A stretch of 64,000 nucleotides of DNA from Anastatus disparis (GCA_017163975.1 JAFFSR010000008.1:1063501-1127500), one strand, 5' to 3'; shown: positions 11,671-24,021, counted from the stretch's first letter. Notes: generated by a model from the letters alone, not told the origin. Made by a program: numbers and translations.

Positions 11671-12545
11671 TGATGCATTTATCGCATTTCCATAACGAAT
11701 CTATTCGAGGAAATAAGAAAGAAAGATTTGAGCCGAAATGTATTTGCGAAACCGATTATTAATTTGAATAATTATAACTAATCATTTTTATTTTTTATTT
11801 GTTTTGTTTTGAGGAACACGCAAGTCGAGAAAGCAGACCACTTAACGGTAGAAAGAAATAGACGTACAGGGCAACCTAACCTACAAACAAAACACGTGGT
11901 AATGAAAAAAGTCACACTCACCATTGGTTTTCTATGAGGCACTAAGAGTTAAGCCACAAAGAAAGCTGCAGCTCTTCAACACTAGTGCACAGAATATATT
12001 TAAAGAATAAAACACTTTATTGATGAGTATGAGCTGTCAGTGCTCGTGTCTGTTGCCATCTTCAATGATGTACACGCCGTGACACGGATTGCTGGACACT
12101 TACACACACTCACATACCTGGAGTATAGGCACATATCACACACTCATATTTGAGGTAAATGATGACGAGCGAAACCGAGAAACGACGCGAAACGTTAAAA
12201 ACACGTGCTCGAGAGTAAAGAGGAAGCGTCGGTAAAGATGAAAGTGACCGATTCGCAATGGAAATTCACGATCAATGACGAAATCGATAGAAAGAGGCAA
12301 CGGTAAAAAGAGCGAGAAGGGAAATCGAGTCACGAGTAAGAATAGTAGAGGATCATAGAAAACGGGGAGCTCGCTATAGTTTATGCATCAGGCTCATATA
12401 TACGTTATTATATAGACATATATATGGAACTATGTAGAAATCAAGATCAGCATAAATATTATATATGATACGATGTAGAAATAGAGAGCAGCATGAGTAT
12501 TATATATAGAAATACGTAGAATCAAGAGCGAGAGTGATGGAAAAT
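11671..12545 (+). repeat. 5' LTR of gypsy-1
   Basis: 11671-12047 aligns along its whole length with 19335-19712 (TGATGCATTTATCGCATTTC versus TAATGCATTTATTGCATTTC at the start). It carries AATAAAACACTTTATTG near 12007. 12430-12545 aligns with 54121-54235. The end near 12545 is inferred from where that second match stops; the exact 3' edge and primer-binding site are not certain. Confidence 0.75.
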
Positions 12546-13984
12546 AGAAGAATTGAGCGCTGAAGAGAGATAGTGATAAAGTTCGCATGAAGAATAATCA
12601 AAACCAAATACATGGAGCATTCTAAATGTTAATTTAAATGGAGCGTGCGAGGAATAAAGGGCGCTAACATTAAAAAAGCCGTTAAATGGAAGATGTTGAT
12701 TAGTTATAAGTCAATATGCATAGTAATTGACAAATACCAATTACGGAAAGGATTGATAACAAATCAACAGTTATTATAGTTCTGACGTAATTAATTAAGA
12801 AGGGACGAGGAGGAAGGAGCTCGAAAGAAGAAGCTCCATCCAATTTAAGAATATCGAGTGTCAGTAGTTAAACAGTAAGTTTTTTAAATTTTGATAAATT
12901 TAAATAGTGTTGAGTTTGTTTTTAACTTAGAGAGTGTTTATCTCCACGCACACGGATACATTAATATATTCAAAGTTTTTTTTACATATATTTTAATTTA
13001 TTTCCGAAATATTTTATCTAATTTACTTCCCTTATAATGAACCAGACCAAGAGAAGAGGTCTTTAAATATTTTATTAACAACAAAAAAGAATATATTTTT
13101 TTTTATTTGAGAGAAATATTTTTTAGCCAAGAGAATTGTTTATTAAGATAAATTTATTTTATATTATCAACAAAAAATCTTTTTGTATTTTTATTGAGAG
13201 TTGAGAAAGTTGACATTTATCGAGAGTTGAGAAGGTTGATATCAATCGAGAACTGAGAACGAAGTCAAGAGTTGAGAAAATAATTTTCTTTTGTTATTAA
13301 AATCCAATTTTATCGAGTGTTGAGAAAAGAGGGGTCGAGAGTTGAGTAAATGATTTTTTTTCTTTTCTCTTTCAATTAAAATAAATTTTATCGAGAGTTG
13401 AGAAAGAAAGTATTAAAAAAAGAGAAGAGATTATTTTTCGAGATCAGAGGGGTAGGTTAATAAAACAAAGTCAGAAAAGAGAAAATTTTTTTATTTTTAT
13501 TAATTGAGAAGAGATTAAATGAGCAATTTTTATTTATTAAGAAGAGATAAATTGATACCTACTCAAGATTATTTTATTTACTCAAGAAGAGCTTAAAAGA
13601 AAAGAAGATTTAATTCTTATTTTATGAGCAAGATTTTTAATTTTTACTTCTAGATAAAAATAAAATACAAAGATAATCGCCAGAGTATGAATTTGTATAA
13701 TTTGACATATTTTAAAAATTTATTCTATATATATTGTATATTATTTATTTCATTCTATGTGTGGAGATAGGTTAGAGATAAGTGTATATGTTAAAAGCGA
13801 TTTTTGTGTGTGAATGTCTATAAGCCTATAATCTCAAAATAATTAAGTTCTTTTTGAATACCCAAAAGAGAATAGATTCTACCCAGTCTCGAGATTTGAG
13901 TTGTCTTAATTGCCTGCTATTAGTGGGAAAATTTTTTTTATTATTATCATAAGAAAAGAATTTATCGAGCCATCCTTTTTGCCC

Positions 13985-14600
13985 TGAGGAACATTTACAC
14001 TTGGCGAAAAGGATATTTTTCCGAATGGTAACCTCAAATGGCAACATCGCATATTTTACCACAGGCATAAGACAATTCTAAATTTTAGAGCAAATTTCGC
14101 ATCATCGTTACTTATTACTTAACCTTTTAAGGACGGGACTGGTCGATATTTCGACCACTCAAGTATCATTATATTTTTGAGTTATTTTGGAGATAATATA
14201 ATTTTTTGGATATAAAAAATATTGTGATGATTGAGTGGTCGAAATATCGACCAGTCCCGTCCTTAAAAGGTTAATGGTATAATTTTAGTGATCAAACAAT
14301 ATTACTTTCTTTCTTCATAATCTGAATCATAATTTTATTGAATAAAATTTTTATTTCTTAGTTCATTAATCATATAGAATCTAGTATTGTGAATTTAAAT
14401 TATATAAGCAATAAAAGTTAAGTTGTTATCATTTGAATTTTGCATGAAAAACCTATAGGAAGAAACAAAATAATCATAATGCGAAACTCAATGCATAATT
14501 CAAAGTTTTCTTATGTCTGTGGTAAAATATGCAGCGCTGCCATTTGAGTTAGACATTTGGAAAAATATCCTTTTCGCTAAGTGTACATTTGCTAATTACA
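13985..14600. repeat. Diverged inverted-repeat element in the gypsy-1 leader
   Basis: The arm around GGTAAAATATGCAG..CCATTTGAG near 14520 is the complement of CTCAAATGGCAAC..ATATTTTACC near 14034. GGAAAAATATCCTTTTCGC near 14560 pairs with GCGAAAAGGATATTTTTCC near 14000. The arms are diverged. The smaller TTAA-flanked MITE lies between them. Confidence 0.7.
14119..14274. mobile_element. Short MITE with TTAA target duplication (piggyBac-like)
   Basis: About 156 bp including TTAA at 14119-14122 and 14271-14274. The arms are nearly perfect inverted copies: CCTTTTAAGGACGGGACTGG at the left is mirrored at the right, with GTCGATATTTCGACCACTC next. TTAA duplications and an end beginning CC are what piggyBac-type transposases leave. 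There is no coding capacity, so it would have been moved in trans. Confidence 0.85.
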
Positions 14601-14788
14601 CCTCTGTTTGAAGTATCTAGAGGTTGTTAGTTTATTTTGCTCTAAATTTATTTCGTTTCTGCTTATTCTTGTTTTCCTTTTCAAGAACTTTCTAACAAAT
14701 AAAAAAATAGATATTCAAGAAAAGTCAAGATTATCGAGATTTGAGTAGGGAAAAGAGTAAAATATAAAAGTTATTATTAACAGACCGT

Positions 14789-16714
14789 ATGGAAGATTAT
14801 TTAGAGCAGTTGAGGCGACTGATTAGTAATTCTGAGATTTTGAGAAATTTATACGAGAATATCAGAGATTGGCCTATTGAAAAAATAAATGAAGAGTTGA
14901 ATGAGTTTGATTTTAATACTCAAGGATCAGACAAAACTCTTCAAAAGAGATTATATAGAGTAGAGTTACAAAAACCTAGGGTAGATCAAGTTCTGTGGTT
15001 TCGTGAATTGACGAACGTGGCTCTTTATTAAAGACGTTGTTTTCAGATATGAGTGATTCAGGTATATACATGCAGATGGAGCCTCAAATAGAAATAGCTT
15101 CGGGACAAGACTCTAGAGAATCAGAGGGGACTAAAAGCGTCGACACTGGGAGATCTATAATTCCAAGTCAAGAGGATACGAGGTTATCTCCGACGCGCAA
15201 CGTTACGACCTCATTCTCGTCACAGGCATCAGTAGTGACCACTATAGCAGTAACGACTACGACTATAACGAGTACGCTTACTATGAGTGGCATTCATTTG
15301 CATCCGACCTATTCATTACCCAAAATGAAGTCTTCTACATATGAGGAAACGCTTGAACAGGATTGCCCTCTAAAACCACTCTGGCTGGGACAAAGGCACC
15401 TAATTCAATATCCATAAGTGACTATACCATCTTGGGTTAGATTAATAAACATTGTGATCCAACAAGGTTGTCCTATGATGCAAATGTGACGAAAAGGAGA
15501 TATAATAAAATTGATAATATTCAACATATTGGAAATGAGTTGAGAAACGAGTTGAGTAGAAAAGTTGAAGAGCGGAGTGAAGACCAACCACGAGCAAAGG
15601 AGATAACCAGCCAAGAATGAAACAATTTATCAAGAAAAAAGAAAGATTAACTGCAACAGAGAGATCAAATCAAGAAAAAAGAAAGATGAACTGCAACAGA
15701 GAGATCAAACAAGTTGTTGTCATCAATGTCAGAAATCTGACAGAGATGATCCTCGATTCTCAGATAAGAGTAAGAAAAGTCAGGTTCCTACAGACAAGTC
15801 GTTAATGTTAAGATCTAACCATAGTGGTATTCAAGAGGTATCGAGTAGTAAGAGATATAAGAGTTATACCAGTAGACATCATAAATATTCGAAAAATAAG
15901 TCAAGAGATCTGAGCAGCAGTAGTAGTAGTAGTAGCAGCAGCAATAGTTCAACAAGTGGTAGTGAGTCTGACTATCCTATTCGAGCCAAGAGTAAGACTT
16001 GAAGGAAAAAAAAAAAATAACTTCAAATTAGTCAAAATTCTGCAATCTTAGCACCTGACATTTTTGGGTCGAGAGAATGCAGAAGATTTTTTGAAACGTT
16101 TAGAGAAGTGCAAGAAGAGTACAAACTGCTCAGATAAGGATTGGTTAAAAGTACTACACTGCATATTTTTGGAAGAAGCAAGTCGCTAGTATGAAACAGC
16201 TGAGAGGAGAATTCTGGATTGGAGAGAATTCGAAAAGGCCTTTAAACGACAGTATATTTTAGTTATGGACGAGAAGGATATTTTAGATGAGTTTAAAGCC
16301 AGAACTCAAGGAAAAGGGAAAAAAATATCCAATCACCTCCTAAATTTTGAGTATTTTGTCGATCATTTTAAGTATCCTCCATCAATTAGGAGACAATTTG
16401 AGATCCCATATTGGAATCTATTACCAGAATATCAACGATATACGGCAACAAAAAAGATATATGAGTTCGATGATTCAGAGAAGTACGGACAACGGTGGGA
16501 GAATCAGATACCTCAGAATGATGAAGAGAATCCAACATCTGAAGAGCATATAAAAGAAGCTATGAGGGAGTTAGCGCAGCAAATGAATTCCTCGAACCTA
16601 GCTGAAGTCGATGTTCCAGATCCTGAGACAGTTCCTGATCGGTCTGTTGAAGACGATGCTCCACCTTCAACAAACCTGATGCTTATTCAGTGCAGAGTAT
16701 GGATTCTATTTTAG
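14789..16714 (+). pseudogene. gag: gypsy-1 gag polyprotein, in pieces
   Basis: Gag forms the particle and binds RNA. Piece 1 (14789-15031, 80 codons) starts MEDYLEQLRRLISNSE and has a SAP-like segment near residues 33-60 (LNEFDFNTQGSDKTLQKRL). Piece 2 (15037-15417) is Ser/Thr-rich. Piece 3 (15617-16002) is Lys/Arg/Ser-rich with a run of ten serines near 15915, a likely flexible linker. The capsid-type (retrotransposon gag) segment follows at about 16070-16550. It reads GRENAEDFLKRLEKCKK, then LEEASR, a TAG where Trp is expected (about 16190), then YETAERRI and WREFEKAFKRQYI. No zinc knuckle is visible: the frame runs from capsid almost directly into RT sequence, implying an internal deletion that removed the end of gag and the protease. 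The ATG at 14789 is the first in frame after a long leader. Confidence 0.75.
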
Positions 16715-18870
16715 ACAAATTGAGAAAAGCAAGACATATTACTAAAGTAGATCTAGAGCAAGCGTATTTCTAGGAAATCTTGAGCCAAGGGAGTCGTAAA
16801 TACACAGCATTTGCAGTGTCTTAATTGGGACTATTCCAATTTGAACGTCTTCCATTTCGCCCAGCTAACGCACCAATAACCTTCCAAAGGCTTGTCGATG
16901 CCTTATTTGGTTCAGGATTCGAACCACGTGTCTTTGGATATCTAGATAATATCATCATCGTGACAGAAACGTTCGAAGAACATTTAAAGTGGGCCAAGAT
17001 CGTGCTAAAGAGATCAGTGAGTGCAGGTCTAGTCGTGAACAATAAAAAATGTGAATTTTGTTGTTCAAGTATAACTTATTTGGGATACAAACTAGATAAA
17101 GATGGGTTGAGACCAGATTCAGAGAGAATGTCACCAGTGCTGAATTATCCTGTTCCTAATACTATTAAACAATTAAGACATTTCTTGGGGATGGCGGTTT
17201 GGTATTCAAGATTCATAGAGAACGAGTCAGAAATGAAAATTTCGTTACTAAAGCCACTTCATAAAGGTCAAACCTGGACCTGGGGTGAGGGACAAGATCG
17301 AGTTTTCGAGAACCTTAAAAGATTACCTACTCAAGCACTAATGTTATCAAGACTAGATTTCAGTAAGTCATTTTCGGTACATTGTGATACTAGCGATTAT
17401 GTTATAGAAGCTGTGTTAACGCAAGAAAGTGAAGATGGAGATCATCCTACACTGTATATCAGTTGAGTCTTGAGTAAAGCAGAGAAAAATAATACTGTGA
17501 CAGAGAAAAAGGGTCTTGCATTACTATGGGGAATAAAGAAGTTGAGACCTTATTCAGATGGGTATTATTTCACAGTATACACCGACCATAGCGCTCTCAA
17601 GTGGCACAAAAATCTTAAAGATCCAACTGGTAGGCTTGCCCGTTGGGTTTTAGAGTAACAGCAGTGGGACTTCGAGATTATTCACAGAAAAGTTGCTCTT
17701 AATCATGTCCTAGATGCTTTATCGAGAGGTTTCGAGTTAGAAAATGAAGAGGTGGCTGGTTTTACCACTATTGAAGATCCATGGTATTTATCAAGAATAA
17801 AAGAAGTAAAACATTTTCTTAAAAAGTTTCCAAATTGTAAATTAGAAGACGATTTGTTATATTACTCTAAAAGAGACAGGTTGCTAGATCCAGTGACTTT
17901 TCGAGCAGAAGGCTGGAGATTAATTATCCCAACGGAGTATCGAGAGAATGAGTGATAAGTGATGCCCATAAAGAAGCCTCATCAGGATATTTTGGTATAG
18001 AGAATATTATTGGCCAGAAGCGTGGTATGATAAAAATTCATATATCTAGCAGTGTTCGGAGTGTCAGAGATATAGAGTGATGCAAACAGGTGCTTAAGGT
18101 TTGATGGAAAAGAGAATTGTCGACAGATCATGGGCTGTAGTAGCAGCTGATTGCATGGAGTTTCCTAAGAGTAAACACTAATATAAATACATACTAGTGT
18201 TCCAAGATTTGTTCACTCGCTGGATAGAGCTAAGACCATTGGAAACTGCAGATGGTAAGGGAGTCTCGAAAGCATTTGAAGAGTTGATATTATTCAGATG
18301 GGAAGATCCTGATTATTCACTAACTGATAATGGTTAAGAGTTTCGATAATGAGTGATTAAAGAGTACTTTAGACGAGTATGGTGTGAAGTATTTGACTAC
18401 TCCACCATATCACCCCCAGGCCAACCCAAACGAGAGAAAAAATAAGACTTTGAAGACTATAATTTCAATCTTTGTTGGACCAGATCATCAAAACTGGGAC
18501 AAGCATCTATATGAGTTCAGACATGCTGTTGATACAGCTACAGAAGCTTCAACAAAAGTATGACCAGCATTTATGAATTATAGTCGTAATCCTGCACCAG
18601 TGAAGAGTTCACAAAGAGAAATCGAGATCAGAGGACCTAAGTTACATAAATTACATCCAGAAATTTGAAAAGATCGATTAAAGAGATTAGATGCTTTAAG
18701 AGATTTTGTATCTAGACATATTGATGAAGCTCAAAATAAGCAAGCTAAGAGATATGACCAGAATAAAAGAGACTTAAGGTTTAATGTAGAAGATCAAGTG
18801 TTAAGAAGAGCACAGGTGTTATCAAAAGGAGCACAAGGATTCTCTACAAAGTGAGCTCTAAAATATTAAG
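16680..18870 (+). pseudogene. pol: gypsy-1 pol: RT, RNase H, integrase, with many stops
   Basis: The pol polyprotein copies and inserts the element. RT starts part-way at SMDSILDKLRKARHITKVDL (about 16695); a TAG follows AYF, and a TAA follows FAVS. The palm motif near 16950 reads YLDN in place of YLDD, losing a metal-binding Asp. RT thumb: YLGYKLDKDGLRPDSERM. RNase H spans about 17370-17700: [36 protein letters not shown] and LNHVLDALSR. Integrase follows: Zn-finger Cys pair CSECQRY near 18056, the core Asp near 18150 (AADCMEFP), LTDNG near 18325, and PYHPQANPNER (Glu) near 18410. The integrase tail RYDQNKRDLRFN lies near 18750. Stops include 17464-17466 and 17656-17658. Inactive; Ty3/gypsy class certain, clade not assigned. 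Confidence 0.85.
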
Positions 18871-18993
18871 GTTTATTTTCTATTATTATGGTAAAATTAT
18901 TTGTAGTATATGTTTTAGAGATAAGAGAATTTTTCTTGTGTTAACAGATGTCAAGACGTACCAGGAGAAAATCACCATCAATGGGTTTACGTA

Positions 18994-19182
18994 GTGCACC
19001 TAGCCCAGGCCTTTAAGCTGAGCCGTAATTCTATCTTCCGGCTTATCGTGTACTACCATGGGCTGATGAGGTTGAGTTGGAGAAGAGAACGACGAGGAAA
19101 CCAATCTCTAGCACCTGCCATTAACCCTAATAGTTGGACAGATCAGCTCGAGTATGAGCTGCGTTTAACTGCAGAGGAATAA
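18994..19182 (+). pseudogene. gypsy-1 3' ORF remnant, 62 codons
   Basis: A short ORF at the end of pol, starting MHLAQAFKLSRNS and ending LEYELRLTAEE. It follows what looks like the integrase C-terminal tail and precedes the polypurine tract. It may be the last part of pol (chromodomain-like or tail) in another frame. I do not recognise a domain. Confidence 0.35.
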
Positions 19183-19315
19183 GAGGGAGAGAGAAAGATA
19201 CAAAAGGTTTCAAAAGCAGGAGAAAGAAGAAAAAAAAATTCTATTTCATAGAATAGAGTCTTAATTTTTTTTTAATGTTTTAATGAGACGGACGGCCCAC
19301 TTGTAAAGGGTTTCA

Positions 19316-19334
19316 GTCATGGAGGGGGGATCCG
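19316..19334 (+). promoter_or_regulatory. Polypurine tract of gypsy-1
   Basis: GGAGGGGGGATCCG directly precedes the 3' LTR start (TAATGCATTT). A G-rich purine run at this point is the expected plus-strand primer for reverse transcription. Confidence 0.65.
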
Positions 19335-19712
19335 TAATGCATTTATTGCATTTCCATAACGAATCTATTTAAGAAAATAAGAGAGAAAGATTTGAGCCGA
19401 AATGTACTCGCGAAACCGATTACTTATTTGAATAATTATAACTAATCACTTTTATTTTTTATTCGTTTGGTTTTGAGGAATACGTAAGTTGAGAAAGCAC
19501 ACGACTTAACGGTAGAAAGAGATAGAGGTACAGGGCAACCTAACTTACAAAATGAAACTCGTAGGGATGAAAAAAGCCACACTCACCATCGGTTTTCTTT
19601 GAGGCACTAGGAGTTAAGCCACGAAGAAGGATGCAACTCTTCAACACTAATGCACAGAATATATTCGAAGAATAAAACACTTTATTGATGAGTATGAGCT
19701 GACAGTGCTCGT
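19335..19712 (+). repeat. 3' LTR of gypsy-1, truncated at 19712
   Basis: Aligns with 11671-12047 through GTGCTCGTGT and then diverges abruptly into the 3' end of the antisense LINE. The remaining part of the LTR is missing here; a related fragment sits at 54121-54235. Confidence 0.85.
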
Positions 19713-19870
19713 GTATGAGAACAATAGAATTTATTCACCCTATGGAGTGACTCAGTCAAAGGTCTAAAGCCATGCAGACCATAATTCATGTAACGCTGAT
19801 AAAACAGCTCATGAATACCACCTGAAGTCACAAAACCATTGTACACATTAAACACGAACACTGCATCATT

Positions 19871-22470
19871 TTAATCGTGCATAGATTTAACAGTAAACAA
19901 ATTAAATCGCATCGATATATCCCGAAAACTGTGGTCAGTCCAGTGCATGGGTCTACCGGACTTACGTGCCAAACACCTGAGAAATCTTCTCTGTACCGAT
20001 TCCAACATCGAGATTCTGACAGCATAATGCGGTGTCCACACCTGGGAGGCATACATCAAATGTGGGACGACAATGGTCTTATAAAGCACTAGTAAAGATC
20101 GAGGTCTAGTAAAATCCCTCGTAGATTTAATAATAAATCCCAACATCTTCAGCGCTCTAGCAGTAATGCTCTCAACATGCTGAACATAATTCATACCAGA
20201 GTCAAAAATAACACCCAGATCCCTAACATGTAATACCAAAGGCAGTTTATTCCCATTCAGCATATAATCAAATCTCAATGCTTCATGATGACCAAAAGTT
20301 ATAGTGGAACACTTTTTTATGTTAAGGGACAGACCATTAGCTGCACACCACTGGACAATCTCATCCGCATCCCTCTGAAGCACAGAGGCATCCAAAGGTG
20401 ATCTTATGACCTTAAAAACCTTGAGGTCATCCGCATACATAAGATATGATGATCCACGCAAATAATCTCCCAAATCATTATTAAATAACACAAATAAAAC
20501 TGGTCCCAGATGTGAACCCTGGGGCACACCCGATGGAATTTCAGTAGCCTCAGACATAAAACTATTTACTTTAACTCTCTGTTTCCTGCCTATCAAATAA
20601 CAACTTAGCCATTCGTAGGCTTTACCCCTCAAACCGAAATTCCACATTTTAGATAACAAACAACCATGATTTACCGTGTCAAACGCCTTCGACAAATCTG
20701 TATAAATAGAATCCATCTGCCATCCCCCCTCCAGAGCAGACATTATCGCATTAGAGTAGCAAAGCAAATTCGTTACAGTAGACTTACCCGGAACAAACCC
20801 ATGCTGAGCCTCCACAACTACTCCGTAAAAAGCATTAAAAAACTTATCTGCCACAATAAAATCAAGTAACTTAAATATGGAACTGAGAATTGAAATAGGC
20901 CTATAATTAGCAATATTACATTTATCACCATCCTTGTAGATGGGACTGACATACGCCATTTTCCAAATCTCAGGAATTTTACATTCATTTAAAGACCGAT
21001 TGAAGACACTCAGCAAGGGTTCAACCAACACATCTATACAATTCTTAATTAAGTTTACGGGAATCATATCCGATCCACAACATGTACCATCTTTCAAATG
21101 TTCCACATGCTCAACAAGCTCAGGACCAGAGACATCGAGTTTATCAAGACACAATGCTGTATCTGTTTGCACACAAGTATCAACGTAATTCCGTGAGAAA
21201 ATACTATCGAAATGCTTAGCGAAAAGACTCAATACCTCCCCGTCCGAACATGCCTTAACATCACCCCTATACATACATCCAGGCAAGCCATGGCCCACTC
21301 GTCTACCATTTACATAAGACCAAAAAGATTTACCACTCTCATTCAAATCGCATTCAACTTTACATATGTAGTTCTTATAACATGTGCGTGATTTGCGGAT
21401 ACATAACGCTCTAATACACTTAAACTCAATATAATCTGACAAGTCACCCGTACATTTCCACACATAGTGGGCACGCCTCTTATCACAAATCAAATCTTTA
21501 AGTTCCAGAGAGTACCACGCAGGAAACTTTCTAAGAGCAACCCTCTTCGGCGGCACATGTCTGGAAATACCCTTATGCAAAACATCATTTAAAGCTTGAA
21601 CATCATCATCCAAACATGCACCCCCCAGGAGAGAGCCCTAATCGGTCTCAGCGAAATAATTCCTCATGGATACATAATCCGCCCTCCGAAAATCATAACC
21701 CATAACATTTAAAGTCCGTGAAAAAAGACATTCACCACGCATAACGAAAACACAACTCTCATGATGTTAGTCAGTCGGGAGCAGTTCTTCCTGTAGGTCA
21801 GCAATAACCAAATCCTTCACAGATGTAAACAGCAAATCCAGTGTATATCCCTTCGATCCATGTGAAGGATAAATCTGCCTCAAATCCAAAAAAGAAAAAG
21901 CAGATAGCAGAGCATCCGCATTACACTTCAAACACGGTGACAGATAACCCGTCTGCATGTATATCAAAGATTCCTCGTAAGACCAGATGACATTTGGGAT
22001 ATTGAAATCACCAATAACCATTAACTCATGATTCGGAAGATCTTCCACTGCTCTCTCAATCCCTCGAGCATATCCATCAACAATATCACTATCAGTACAT
22101 GGAGGCAGGTACACAGCAGACAGCAAAAGACATTTCGACGATGTTCTAACATCCAGAACGAGATTTTCAGCCCCAACTCCCTCCACCTCAAACCTCAGAG
22201 CATTGATAGTTTTCTTAATGGCAACCAACACACCACCACCAGACTTCTTGGAGCTAGTATACTCAGTTCGATCACACCTGAAAACATTGTATTCATAAAA
22301 TCCTAGCTCCGAATCATTTATACTCTGATCAAGATATGTCTCAGTCAAAACTACTACATCAGGCAACACGGTGAACTTATACAAGTTATCACCAAGAGTA
22401 TTCAGCTTAGAACGCAAACCATGTGCATTCTGATAATAAAATGTTATACCTTTATCCTGATCAGAGACAA
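19871..22470 (-). pseudogene. LINE ORF2: APE endonuclease and reverse transcriptase
   Basis: ORF2 nicks target DNA and primes reverse transcription there. The frame opens just after the ORF1 stop. The endonuclease begins FYYQNAHGLRSKLN (near 22438), an upstream part without its own ATG; the first ATG is at 22417. Catalytic-type motifs follow: LTETYL, YLPPCTDS, VIGDFNIPNVIW, then LLPTD, a TAA (21767-21769) and HH. A second stop, TAG where Trp is likely, lies in the linker near 21638. The RT domain runs over 21613-19871 (580 codons): NYRPISILSS, DLSKAFDTVNH, SGVPQGSHLGPVLF and YLMYADDLKVF, with the YADD catalytic box near 20440. Both interruptions are in the same frame, so about 860 codons would be read through. 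CR1/Jockey-group affiliation comes from layout and motif style only. Confidence 0.87.
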
Positions 22471-22479
22471 CTAGTTTTT

Positions 22480-23727
22480 TTATACTTCCTTAGCCCTTAT
22501 GATTACAGGAACCTTGTTAATAAACTTAATTGTCTTCTTCTCTCCTGGATTCTGCTCATTCATACTCTTGACCTTCTCCTTCAAGACCTTTAGCTGCCTT
22601 CTCTGACAGGGAATCAGATCAGCAGATATGCTTATACTTTTAGGAAGCTTTGACCTTCTAGATAAAACCCTTAATACGTTTCCCTCTGATTTTAATTTAA
22701 CAATAATTGGTCTATGTTTGTCCTGTGCACGCTTCCCCAATCTTCTAATAACAGCAGATGACAAATCCACATCACATATATCAGATATCAGCTGTTTAAC
22801 CCTTTTTACATCTGCCGCATCATTATCAGAAGCAGCCTCATCGGCCGTTAAAGGGGACTCAGACATATTAAAGACAATGATGTTACATGCTCTGGACCGC
22901 CTGTCCAACATCTCCGCATACATCTGCTCCATAGACACATCTGAAGCAGCACCAGCTGCATCAGCTACTGAGACCGTTGCTGGCATGCTTGCCAAAGCAG
23001 GAATACTATCCACATTATCTTGAGCATCATTTGTAATACCTAACCTTCTTTTGATAGCAGTGACATCTGATCTCAGTTCAGCAATACTAGCCTCATTCAT
23101 AGATATTCTACCTTCATACATGGACAGGCTGCTCTGAACAGCGGCAATTCCGTCATTCAGCGATTTAAGTTCGGTTCTCAGCATCCTTCTCATTAAATCA
23201 ACCATTGATGTATCCATTGGCATACCTTCTTTCCCTTTACGGGAAGCACATGCTTCAACAAGCATCATCTCCCCATCACCCCCTGAAACAGAAACGTCAA
23301 CAGCATCGAGTACATCATCATTACCAATTTCATCAAAATCTATATGATTTTAAGATGCATTGCCTTTAAAGTGAGCATGTGATACAGGGAGAGGAGAGAC
23401 ATTTAACAATGGTGAGTTGGGTCTATCCAGAAGGCTTTCATTATTATCCTCAAGAGCACCACAACTAATAGTAGAATCAATGTTCTTTTTAGTTACCTTT
23501 TCCTTATCTTTATCATTCTTATCTACGCTATTTGCGCACCCCTTTTTTGTCCTGGACTGTTGTCTTGCCTTACCACAACATCTTAGAACACCTGATTTTT
23601 CCAAGTAGCTTCTGTTAGCACAGGAGGGGTGATACACCGCGACACAATCCGGACATGAAACGGCTTTGGTATTAGATGAAACTGTTTTCTTGCAGTAAAA
23701 ACACATTAATCCCGTATTGAAACTCAT
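22480..23727 (-). pseudogene. LINE ORF1: PHD-like finger, coiled coil, RRM-like RNA-binding domain
   Basis: ORF1 proteins coat LINE RNA. The frame is about 416 codons with one TAA (23350-23352) after codon 125. Residues 9-55 form a PHD-like zinc finger (CFYCKK, CPDCVAVYHPSC, CCGK). A Lys-rich linker follows, then a heptad-like segment near residues 165-230 (ELKSLNDGIAAVQSSLSMYE) likely to be a coiled coil. An RRM-like part follows: RRSRACNIIVFNMSES, VIRRLGKR, RPIIVKLKSEGNVLRVL. The protein ends IIRAKEV, and ORF2 opens right after. The start ATG at 23727 fits the finger beginning at residue 9. The two open halves are in the same frame. Confidence 0.8.
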
Positions 23728-24021
23728 TATAAGACCCTCTCAGCATATAACACCATTCAAATATATACTATAACTATTCAATATATATATACTATATCGC
23801 TTACGGATCACATGTGGACCTAACTAACAAAATTCTAATCCATAAAATACTAGGTAATCTTTACTCTTAAGAACAGAATTTATATCATATATAAAAGATA
23901 GTGCCTCAGATAATATATATCTGCAAAATCTTTCCTTTATAATTATTAATTATAACAATTACAACAAGAATAATTTAGAGCAAAATTACAGGCCACCATT
24001 CACCGTGCGCCACCTACCGGC

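Larger units (their letters stand above)
12546..14788 (+). other. gypsy-1 leader region with GAGAGTTGAGAA repeats
   Basis: This is the untranslated stretch between LTR and gag. From about 13190 to 13420 the motif GAGAGTTGAGAA recurs (near 13195, 13220, 13260, 13335 and 13390), a loose tandem pattern. The inverted-repeat elements at 13985-14600 and 14119-14274 are inserted here. The reverse ORF at 13826-14068 is not a gene. Confidence 0.5.
11671..19712 (+). mobile_element. Ty3/gypsy LTR retrotransposon (gypsy-1), degenerate, 3' LTR cut
   Basis: Two direct repeats (from 11671 and from 19335) flank a gag and a pol with the Ty3/gypsy order gag, RT, RNase H, integrase. A G-rich polypurine tract precedes the 3' LTR. 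The 3' LTR stops matching at about 19712, where the antisense LINE begins. A piece matching a later part of the 5' LTR (about 12430-12545) lies far away at 54121-54235 in the same orientation. Protease and the first part of RT are missing, and many stops break gag and pol. The leader (12546-14788) is unusually long because of nested inverted-repeat elements. Confidence 0.85.
19713..23995 (-). mobile_element. Non-LTR retrotransposon (LINE), CR1/Jockey-like, near full length
   Basis: Two ORFs lie in order on the minus strand: ORF1 (23727-22480) and ORF2 (about 22470-19871), with 5' sequence to about 23995 and a short 3' region to about 19713. ORF2 has an APE-type endonuclease followed by RT. 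The 3' end abuts the cut point of the gypsy-1 LTR. Three in-frame stops overall make it dead but young-looking. The 5' limit is inferred from the start of the neighbouring LTR block at 24022. Confidence 0.85.

Noticed and set aside
14789..18870. Endogenous virus rather than retrotransposon
   Set aside because: No envelope gene is visible, and gag-pol order and motifs are those of ordinary Ty3/gypsy elements.
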